64,000 nucleotides of DNA, taken from assembly GCA_905250025.1 (NCBI GenBank), contig CAJNOJ010000012.1:682001-746000 (forward strand), in the 5' to 3' direction. Positions 55,633 to 64,000 of this stretch are shown piece by piece (within the stretch, counting starts at the first letter, position 1; every line of letters begins with the position of its first letter). Source of the DNA: Adineta ricciae (taxonomy: Eukaryota; Rotifera; Eurotatoria; Adinetida; Adinetidae). The notes under the pieces are model-generated. The model was not told where the DNA came from and did not search any database. It saw nothing but the letters and a program-made list of their open reading frames with translations. The position numbers and the translations under genes were made by a program.

Positions 55633-56427
55633 ATGGAACTAACGGACAAACTTCTTATTCGTGGTGTGGATCAAGACATTACTGCCGATGAGTTTCGGGA
55701 GGAATTAATAAAACAATATCATGGTATCAAACGTGTGGAACGACTGTACAATCCAAAAAGCAAAAAACCAACAGAAACGATTCGAGTCGAACTTGTAACA
55801 GCAGAACATTCGGAAGCATTTCTTCAAACTGGTTACATTAACTTCGACCAACTTCGATGTTCAGTCGAACCTATCAAATCACGAAGATTTACTCGAAGAC
55901 AAACTGCAAGTAATACAGAATCCGATCATCAGTCGGATATTTCCTCCAACGAACAACAACGTTCGAAAAAACTTCTTGTCCATGGTGTTCCAACAGATAT
56001 CCTCATGAATGACTTAGGAGAACAATTGTCGAAAGTCTATCCTGGCATTAAACATGTCAAACGATGGCTTCTAAACGATGAAGCACAAACAGTAACGGAA
56101 CGCGTCCAAATTGATTTCAATTTGCCAGCACAAGCTGACGCTGTTCTTCAGAATGGTTACATACATTTTCAGAAACATCATTGGCCAGTAACATCGTACG
56201 TAACACGTTCTCGTCCACGATCGGAACCCGATTTTGTAGATGATACTCAATCAGAGCATCAGTCTGAACCAGAACTACAGCCAGAAGTGTTAACCGAACA
56301 AGAAATTCATCAAATCTTTGACGAACAAAAGAAACAATTAGCACAATTGATCGCTCATTTCGACGCTCAACTCAACAGCACGATAGCTTCTCAAGCTGTA
56401 AACCAGCCTCGGTCAGCACGCGCCTAA
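55633..56427 (+). CDS. Protein with two RRM-like repeats
   Basis: 264 residues from ATG at 55633 (MELTDKLLIRGVDQ). Two clearly related units of about 80 residues: the first DKLLIRGVDQDITADEFREE to GYINFDQLRCSVEPI, the second KKLLVHGVPTDILMNDLGEQ to GYIHFQKHHWPVTSYV. Each has the beta-alpha-beta-beta-alpha-beta spacing of an RRM and ends in a strand like those of the RRM in ORF1 proteins of non-LTR retrotransposons (output pattern NGYIxFxxxxxxVxPY). A Ser/Glu-rich linker joins them, and an acidic Gln-rich helix (EIHQIFDEQKKQLAQLIAHF) closes the protein, possibly for oligomerisation. No CCHC knuckles and no reverse transcriptase follow. RNA-binding role inferred; it may be a free-living gene or a domesticated ORF1 piece. 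Confidence 0.55.
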   Translation: MELTDKLLIRGVDQDITADEFREELIKQYHGIKRVERLYNPKSKKPTETIRVELVTAEHSEAFLQTGYINFDQLRCSVEPIKSRRFTRRQTASNTESDHQSDISSNEQQRSKKLLVHGVPTDILMNDLGEQLSKVYPGIKHVKRWLLNDEAQTVTERVQIDFNLPAQADAVLQNGYIHFQKHHWPVTSYVTRSRPRSEPDFVDDTQSEHQSEPELQPEVLTEQEIHQIFDEQKKQLAQLIAHFDAQLNSTIASQAVNQPRSARA

Positions 56428-56503
56428 TAGCGGCGATACCAAAGGTGGGCTGAGTCTCTCCCACAGACATTTGAGACTCGTTGTGAACACATCTTGTCAG
56501 ATT

Positions 56504-56509
56504 TTTATT
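56504..56509 (-). promoter_or_regulatory. Candidate poly(A) signal of EXOG gene
   Basis: TTTATT on the plus strand, i.e. AATAAA on the minus strand, 35-40 bases after the EXOG stop codon. Confidence 0.45.
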
Positions 56510-56528
56510 TATGAAAAAGAGGTTTTTC

Positions 56529-56534
56529 AATAAA
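56529..56534 (+). promoter_or_regulatory. Candidate poly(A) signal of RRM-like gene
   Basis: AATAAA about 100 bases after the stop of the RRM-like gene and only 10 bases from the end of the convergent EXOG coding sequence, so the two 3' UTRs must overlap. Confidence 0.45.
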
Positions 56535-56543
56535 TCCATCACT

Positions 56544-57678
56544 TCAATCATCATGTTTCAGCTTTTGTGTATCAAGTTCAGCTAACCGTTTTGCGTATGC
56601 AGAAGTCAACCATTTATCGATGGTTGCATATCGTTTGCTTTCGACTTCATTCCAAAGTTTTTGCAGTTGCTCCATTGTTTTGCACCGACGGACCCTTCTT
56701 GCATACTCAATCTGCTCAATCAGTTCATGTGACATAGCATCTTTGCCTAACAGTTCACATGAAGTTTTATCACATAGAAATGGAACTTCATCTACACGAA
56801 TTTTTTTATGGAATAGATGTAATCCCGTTCTTCGTTCGACATTCGCAAGTGAAACTGCGAAATCAGTCAATAATCGATTTCGATCAATTGGTTCATTGGG
56901 AATAACGAAACAGCCAACACCCATATCGCGCTGATTTTGATTTTCAACAAGAACACATTTGAATAGATGAGTCGGAACATGTACCTCATTTTCACCGATA
57001 ACATTGTATGTCATTTGCTTTATTGGAAAATCATCATCCGCATCCTGTTGAATACGGGAAATGTTGATAAAGTGTCCGTAAAAAACACATACTCACCAAT
57101 GACTTCTGTTCGTTGGGAATGAATAGAGGTCCAGTGATGACATGAACAAAATCGAACTGCTTGGCGAGATTTCGAGTAAAATATTCAATGCGTTGCCAAT
57201 AATTTCCATTATTATCAAGGTCTTGCGGAACAATATTTGCCGATAAAATGAATGTTTCATTCATGGCTTCTTGACTACCGTATTTATGATCGCCAGCTGG
57301 CGCCATATGGCCTCTTGACCAGCCCGAATCATAATAATCTTCATTTGTTGCTTGAAATTCTGTGGGTACCATTTGGCATTGAGACTGGAATTCCGACCGG
57401 GTACGAGTACTTTTCGGTTGAAACGAACATTTCGACAAATAATCGCGTGAAAGCGAATAACCAACCCAGGAAGGAATTCGTCGTGCATAATCGATGGATG
57501 TTATGTATTGACGGTAGTATTCAAGGTTCTGCGATGATGGTAGACCGTACTTGATGAAATTCAAATAAGGATTTCTTTCGAGACGAGACGAACGTTGAGA
57601 GTGAAGATGATCGATAACATTCGATAGAAACAAGCCAGTTACTGCGCCAGTCGAAAAGAATATTAGACATCGTCTCAT
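56544..57678 (-). CDS. EXOG: EXOG-type mitochondrial DNA/RNA non-specific nuclease
   Basis: Two exons, 57097-57678 and 56544-57044, with a 52-bp intron, give 360 residues, close to human EXOG. An N-terminal hydrophobic helix (LIFFSTGAVTGLFLSNVI) fits the EXOG mitochondrial inner-membrane anchor. The beta-beta-alpha-metal active site reads SRGHMAPAGDHK, the Ser variant that marks EXOG (EndoG has DRGH). The metal-binding Asn and helix follow as NNGNYWQRIE. ETFILSANIVPQ and HVITGPLFIP are family marks. The second exon carries the C-terminal wing-like region typical of EXOG. The enzyme is a 5'-exo/endonuclease that trims flaps and damaged ends in mitochondrial DNA. Catalytic residues are all present. 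Confidence 0.88.
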
Positions 57679-58678
57679 TTTCTTTTCTCTTTTCTATGAG
57701 GCGATTCGATGAATGTATGTATAAATACATTCATTCCAATAAAAAAAAAATATGTGTGAATTAGATTAGTTTCGCTTCGTATACATTTATTGATGTATCA
57801 AATTGAGCGTGTAAAGTGTATTCATAGCGTATGATCCAATGCTCGTGTTAATTTCATTCACGGCTATGGGACTTTCCGTCGAATATATGTGAAATATTTT
57901 TCATTTAAATTCCGTGTTAAAAATATCATATCGAGATTAAACAGTTTCATTTAGAAAGTTTAATAGTCAGCGACGTGCGGGTAATACATAATCAACTCCG
58001 GAGACATTGTACACCACATTTTCCATGAAATGGAGGAGATAGTACTGAAGTATTACCTAATAAAGATGCTGCAGACTCTTCGAACTATATCGTCGTTCTG
58101 TTGGAAGTTTTGAATTTTAATGCAAGTAAATCAAAGTAAACAGATGTACTGTCTTTATCTCTGTTCCCGGACCAATAAGGTGCGCGATGTACCTATTTAC
58201 CGAACATTGTACCGGTAAATTGAAAATATGTTGGTGTATCTAAAATACGAGCGTGCCAAACCTAATCAGCAGCATCTGATGGACTTTCTTTAACACCCAT
58301 TTGCGAACCAGTATAGAAATTTTCTAGTTCATGCACATAGCATTGAATACATCATCTATAGTCATACTTATCTCGACTAATCTTTCTGATATGTATCTAC
58401 GATCATCAGATGGAGTTCCTACGCGACTCTCTTTATTTATACAAGTTTCTATGCTGGCTGCTACAGTCATGAGAATGAAATTTGACAAGCGTAAACTCGC
58501 ACGAACTAATGCATCCAGTATTTCAGAGAGAGAGAGAGCCTACTGCATATCTTGTTTGCCATTATTGTTCATAAATCTTGTGGTATAAGGCAGTCTGAAT
58601 AGTGTCGTGAAAAATGAAAAAGTTAAGTAGGCGTCTTGTATTTAATTATTGAAGTTTATTCAGGGAAGAAAAGATTAA
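57679..58678. other. Intergenic
   Basis: About 1 kb upstream of EXOG and downstream of the TPR gene. Contains a short (AG)n run at 58525-58538. The 85-codon frame at 58331-58588 reads through this repeat and has no recognisable content. Confidence 0.45.
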
Positions 58679-59708
58679 TCACAACTTTCTCGCTTCAATG
58701 CTTTCGATCAGTTCGAGTGTTTTCCGTACTTCTTCCTTACTGCTGTCTAGCGTTTTCAATTGGATATCCCGTGCTCGGCAAGCATATTCATATGCTTCAT
58801 CAAGTTGTTGTTGCCTCTGATAGATTTTCGCCAAAATGTACAGTGCTTCGGCGAGTCGTCGATGATTTTCAGGAAGTGTCGCTTGAAGAATGTCTACCGC
58901 TTCTTGTGCCGATTGAAGTGCAGTCGATAGGTCGTTTTTATCAGATAACACGTCAGCTATATAAATTAATGAAAAACCAATATATGGATGTTGTCGCGGT
59001 AGACTTCTCATATAGATATCTATAGCTGCTTGGTAATGTTTGAGAGCTAAATCACTACCGTTTTCTTTTGCTCGATACACTTGACCTAAGTTATGATGAC
59101 TAATACCAATTTCAGCATGATCACTAGGTAATGTTTTTTCACTTATTGTTAAATCATTTATGTAATACATAAGTGCTTCATCAAAATGATTTAGAGCCAG
59201 ATGAGCAAGACCAAGATTGCAATAGGACACAGCTATTTCAGGATGATTATGGGGTAAACATCGTTCTTTCATTGCCAATGATTGTTGATGATAATCAAGT
59301 GCTTTTTCAAAATCATAATGGTTATAATATGCCAAGCCGATGTTGTTTAAACTTGTTGCTATGTCCGGGTGGTCATGCGAGAATAGACGCTGTTTCATTT
59401 CTAATGCGCGAATGTCGTACTCTAGTGCCAATTCGAATTTGCCCATACGGTCATAACAAAGACCAATATTATTCAACGCTTCGGCGATGTGCACATGATC
59501 TTTCGGAAGTGTTTTTTCACTCATGATCAAACATTCAATATGTTTCTCTAAAGCAAGATTATATTTTCCCATACTGTCATATAACAAACCAATTCCACCT
59601 AAAGTTTCACCTAGGTCCGAATGACCATTTGGAAATATTTTATGTTGTATAGTAAGTGCTCTCTCATATTCAACCATAGATTCAACATACTTACCTTCTC
59701 GGTATAAA
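58679..59708 (-). CDS. Kinesin-light-chain-type TPR protein (5' end missing)
   Basis: About 340 residues, truncated at the 5' side by the N at 59709. Seven to eight tandem 42-residue TPR units are visible, with the kinesin-light-chain/nephrocystin pattern (SLNNIGLAYYNHYDFEKALD, ALNNIGLCYDRMGKFELALE, SYCNLGLAHLALNHFDEAL) and the inter-repeat HPDIATS / HPEIAVS element. It ends in a helix ESIEARKL. Such arrays bind peptides or proteins. In bdelloids, many of these arrays follow an ADP-ribosyltransferase or receiver-like N-terminal part, which would lie in the missing sequence. True partners are unknown. Confidence 0.8.
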
Positions 59709-59709
59709 N
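59709..59709. other. Single-N assembly join 3
   Basis: Left of the N a minus-strand TPR gene is cut in its repeat array; right of it plus-strand polycystin sequence begins within an intron (TCTCCATTTTTCTCGTAG acceptor). Two unrelated genes again meet at an N. Confidence 0.9.
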
Positions 59710-62700
59710 TCTCCATTTTTCTCGTAGATAACGGCGTCGAATAAATGCTATCAATTGGCGAATAATCTAAATGCAATATCAACAAAAATTACTTACGAAG
59801 ACGTCCAGATTAGTGCTGAACAAATAACGAAATGTATTACAAATGTTTTAACAGTAATTCATCAAGATTCTCCTTTGATTGCTTCCATCTTCACTCTTTT
59901 CCATCCTAGGCTATCAATGGACCATTGCAAGGACGAACAATAGCTCTTGATCTGGACTATTCTCGTGCTAATGACTTTCCTGCTGATTATGATACTGATC
60001 TGGAATCTGCATGGTCAAATCCAAGTATGTCTCAAATGTTTTCATCAGATGACGAGAGATCTGATTTTCTTCTGAAAAGAATTGTTTGCTGATGGAGATG
60101 ATTTTTCGTGGAGTACAATAGAGAAGAATCGAAATCTTTATTATCAAAAACAAGCACAGAACCAAGTCAGCCAACAAACAAATCAATCACTTGCCTTCTT
60201 AACGTCCGCACTGAATAATCATTTGAATATCGGCCAAAACTTCACTATCAATGCATCATCGGTTTTTATGTCATTACAAGTAATGTCGACGGAATCTCTT
60301 TCAAATCAAATCATCAAACCAATTAACAATGCGCAAATTCAACTTCCATCCACTATTCAGTCAAACGATCGTTCAGTATCACTTCGAGTATGTTTTTCTT
60401 CATCTGATTTCTCGTTGCTATCCTCGCCTTTATTAATTTTAGTCAATTGTTCAACCACTGGCACCAGCAGATCAGTCACGTTCATATACAAATCTTTCCA
60501 GAACCATTTCCCTTTCGGTTCTTGATCGAAACGGAAACGAACTTTCATATCCAACATCATCCAATAATCCATATCGATTTGTGATTCCACGAGATTCAAA
60601 TCTCATTCTTCCGTCGATGGTATCACAAAATGTTACTTCAATGAACAGCATTCAGCAAGATCTTCTGTTCAATCTGCATTATGTTGATTTATCTCAATCG
60701 AATGGTGTGTCTGTATCGGTTCATATAGAAATGAAACCATTAAATCCAAGTCTCGGTTATTTATTAATTTATAAATTTGACAGTTCCCCAGTATTGAACA
60801 GTTCAATGTCTCAAATTGATAAATGGTCCTTATTTTGTCCTTCAAGTTTGTCACTTTTCCATGAAACTTTTCGAATAATGCTGAGTTCATCATTTCAGAT
60901 TTGACCAGTGACAACATGTATACTTATTTTATCAATAATCAACTAACAAACAACCATGAATCGCTGATCTTTGGTTTACGTGAACTGAACTCGACCGAAA
61001 TGCTTCAGTATTGTTCAACTCCATCGACCAATCCGCCCATCACTAACGAACCATTCCATTTTACATCGAATTATGAACTTCGCCTGTACACGTCCGGTTG
61101 TTACTACCTTGATTCAAATAATCAATGGCAATCCGATGGTGTGATTGTAAGTCATTTCGGCTTTACAAAATAAAGTTCATTTTCTTCCTTCGAAAGGTCG
61201 GCCCATTGACAAATGTGAATGAAACAGAATGCTTATCGACTCATTTAACAACGTTTGCAGGTGGATTTCTTGTGTTACCAGCGCCTATCAACTGGAATTA
61301 TGTCTTCGCAAATGCAGATTTCAATCGCAACAAAACAATTTATATTACCGTAATTTGCGTTTCTATTCTTTATCTACTTATAATGACCTATGCACGCTAT
61401 AAGGATAGAAAGGACATTGAAAAAGTAAGATGCGATGTATTTACTTCAAAATGCGAAACTGTTTCATTTCAGTTAGGAGTGCTTGCATTGGAAGATAACT
61501 GTAAGGAAGATCAGTATTGCTATCAAATCATTGTCTTCACTGGAAATCGAAAGAATGCAGGAACCAAATCTCGAGTTCATTTCATTCTTGCTGGTGATGA
61601 AGATGAAACACAAGTTCGAACCTTCAATCATTCTAAGCGTCAGATATTTCAACGTGGCCAAGTAGATTCATTTGTCATGACTGTTCCTAAATCTTTGGGA
61701 AAACTGAATTATATTCGTATTTGGCATAACAATCAAGATAATTCATCATGGTTTCTGAAATATTTGATCGTTCGTGATTTACAAACATTGGAAAAGTCGT
61801 ACTTTATTTTTCAACGATGGTTTGCCATTGACAAAGATGATGGACGTGTAAGTGCTTCTATTGTAATAGTCAGTGTTCCATGTTTGGAGTTTTAGATCGA
61901 ACGTCTTTTACCCGTGTCAGGCAAATTGCAAATGGATAAATTTGCGTATATTCTTTCCAAGCAAACCTATTATAATATCTCTGAAGATCATCTCTGGTTC
62001 TCGATCTTTACTCGTCCACCATCGAATAAATTCACACGTGTTCAACGATGTACCTGCTGTTTCGTGTTACTACTCACTTCAATGCTGTTAAACATCCTCT
62101 ACTATGATCAAAAGAATGACGCAAAAAGTAGCACCGGTGGAAAGAGTAGTCTGTCGTTTGGTCCATTGTACATCACACCTGAACAGGTTCGTTATATCCT
62201 TCTCATTTCTACTTTTATTGTTCTGTTTCGAAAGTATAGATTGGAATTGGTATTATTGTTGAGTTGTTGGTATTCATTCCAAGTTTATGCCTCATTCAGT
62301 TCTTTCGACGTATTCAACCGAGCCGAACACCAGTTTCACCTCTGCGTCAAACGCTTTCTCAAATCAAATCAATACCTACGATTTCATCCGACAAACCGAA
62401 TACTAAGAAGTCATTCCGATTGACATTTCCGTGGTGGTGTCTATTCCTTGCATATGGTTTGTCATTTACCATAGCTTTCGTGTCGGTCTTCTTCATCATT
62501 GTTCGTGGAATCGAATTTGGCGATTTGAAAACTCAAAAATGGTTGACTTCGTTGATTAGTGGTTTCTTTTCATCAATTCTTCTTCTTGAACCAGTCAAGA
62601 TTTGTGCATTAACAGTGTTCTTTGCTTGCTTTATTCGTACTTCTGATAAAGATAAACAAGCAAATGAATACTTAGATGATGAAGCACAATTTGATCTGAA

Positions 62701-64000
62701 TAACGATGAAGAATATTTACAATCAAGAAAACAAGGTCGCTCTTCATCATTCATCTCTCGATCGCAATTGCAATTCAGTCCATTGAGTGAATGGGAGTTA
62801 GAGTTTCTACGCGAAAAACGTTCACGAGAGAAGAAAATGCAATCGATTATGCGAGAAGTTCTTTCTTATATTTGTTTTCTTGTTCTTCTCAATGTTGTCA
62901 TCTATTCCAATCAAGTTGACCATCAATTCGAACAAGTCAATCATCTGAGAAAATATCTTGTTAACTTAAGAGGCAATGAGGAGGTTTGTGCGGAATTTTC
63001 CTCTACGAAAACGATATTTTCTTCACTATTGTTCAGATTTCAACCATCGATGAGTATTGGAACTGGTTGGAAACCGATTTCGTTGAAAAGATTCGCGCGC
63101 AAGACTGGTACAACGGTGATCCACCTCGAAATCTCTCGGGTTACTTCGATGACAAAACAAATCGACTGATTGGATGGGTCAGAATGAGACAAATACGAGT
63201 CAAATCTGAACCATGCTCACAGTGGAATTCTTCGTGTGAATATGATTTGGGTTTATTAAATGAAGAGAAGCGTTCATTCCAACCAGGATGGATGAATCAA
63301 ACCATTCAATTATCGAATTTGTCAATTGACAAAGCGTTTCAATATACAGATGATGGTTATGTCTATGAATTTCGTGGTCGACTATCCACTCTTCGAAGTA
63401 ATCTTTCCGTACTTCATCAATTCAGTTGGATTGACAAGCAAACGAGAGTTATTGAAATCCAGTTGAACTTGTTTAATCCAAACGTGAATTTGTTCGCTTC
63501 AGTGAAACTTCAAACAGATTTTCAATCAACTGGAAGCATACGATTTCAATCTTATATCAATCCGTTTTCATTTCAAAGTTAGTAGTCATCTTCGACATCT
63601 CTTTTCTAACATTTTCTTGCTGCTCTAGTGATGTCAACCCTATCTGAATTGCTTTGTAGCATTGCCTACTTGATGTTTATCATTTATATGATGATCGAAA
63701 TAATTCAATCAATCAGACGAATGAAAATCAAGTATTTTCACGATGTTTGGTCTTATATCAACATGGGTATCATCATTTGTTCCTGGACTAGTCTGTTAAT
63801 CTTCGGATTGAAATATCAAGAATCAAAAGCAATCGGAAAGTTCTTCAAGGAAACCAATGGATATGATTATATTGATTTAGAATATGCAGTTAGTTTAGAT
63901 CAATTATTGAAAAATTTTCTCAGCCTCGCTCTGTTTCTTGGTTGGATCAAATTTGTTCGCCTTTGTCGGTTCAATCGTCGTATCAGTCTCTTCATTCAAA
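59710..64000 (+). CDS. NHL-REJ polycystin-like protein, copy 3 (middle part)
   Basis: Matches about 48108-52405 of the complete gene. It starts at a splice acceptor in the extracellular region and runs through the GPS (NETECLSTHLTTFAGG), first helix, PLAT domain (IRIWHNNQDNSSWFLKYLIV), the polycystin extracellular domain (62990-63582 region) and the first channel helices to the window edge. All exon frames stay open; changes from the complete copy are mainly substitutions (for example Asn to Cys in ALEDNCKED). The 5' part is missing at the N and the 3' part lies beyond the window. In its first 250 bases it is closer to the 44604 copy than to the 37754 copy. Confidence 0.8.

Noticed and set aside
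59935-59945. Apparent premature stop (TAG) in polycystin copy 3
   Set aside because: It is a stop only in an unspliced frame. After removing the short intron ending at the CCTAG acceptor, the true frame reads Thr-Ile-Ala where other copies read Thr-Thr-Ala.
1-64000. True tandem duplication or palindrome of the whole locus
   Set aside because: All copies are in direct orientation and every boundary between them coincides with an N or lies inside one assembled piece; assembly joining of homologues explains this better.
1-64000. tRNA, rRNA, CRISPR array, transposase or reverse transcriptase genes
   Set aside because: Looked for by motif and repeat pattern; none seen. Small structured RNAs cannot be excluded by eye.

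Overview
The window is eukaryotic, animal DNA: AT-rich, with tightly packed intron-bearing genes, many introns of about 50-60 bp with GT-AG ends, and metazoan families (ionotropic glutamate receptor, class A GPCRs, P-glycoprotein-type ABC transporter, SLC22, polycystin with REJ/GPS/PLAT, EXOG, alkaline ceramidase). These sit beside genes of bacterial or fungal type (an epsilon-poly-lysine-synthetase-like NRPS and a tryptophan-2-monooxygenase-like flavin oxidase), and several genes occur in diverged collinear copies. Metazoan genes, foreign-looking biosynthetic genes and paired copies together point to a bdelloid rotifer. That assignment is an inference; no taxonomic marker was seen.

Three single N bases (6080, 41562, 59709) divide the window into four pieces. 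Every N cuts a gene. Piece 1 (1-6079): 135-aa gene, membrane-protein gene, 3' part of the NRPS-like gene. Piece 2 (6081-41561): glutamate-receptor tail, GPCR, flavin oxidase, ABCB transporter, second GPCR, CRT-like transporter, ceramidase, near-identical copy of the first GPCR, E2-type ubiquitin-conjugating gene, small Cys-rich candidate, kelch pseudogene; then a second copy of the piece-1 genes with an intact NRPS-like gene (31388-35384) and the first half of an NHL-polycystin gene. Piece 3 (41563-59708): the missing 5' part of an NRPS-like gene, a complete NHL-polycystin gene (44604-53013), SLC22 transporter, RRM-like gene, EXOG nuclease, TPR gene cut at its 5' side. Piece 4 (59710-64000): a third, partial polycystin copy running off the window.

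Pieces 1 and 3 fit end to end when laid on the intact copy in piece 2: piece 1 stops at the equivalent of 34430 and piece 3 starts at the equivalent of 34568. The simplest reading is that pieces 1+3 are one haplotype (or homeologue), piece 2 is another, and the scaffold order is wrong. The apparent long direct repeats are then allelic or homeologous copies, not tandem duplications.

Main biological content: (i) a 1311-residue A-PCP-membrane synthetase with the architecture of bacterial epsilon-poly-L-lysine synthetase; (ii) an intronless L-amino-acid/tryptophan monooxygenase-like gene next to a multidrug-type ABC transporter; (iii) an NHL-REJ-GPS-PLAT-polycystin fusion present three times; (iv) a GPCR duplication confined almost exactly to the coding sequence.
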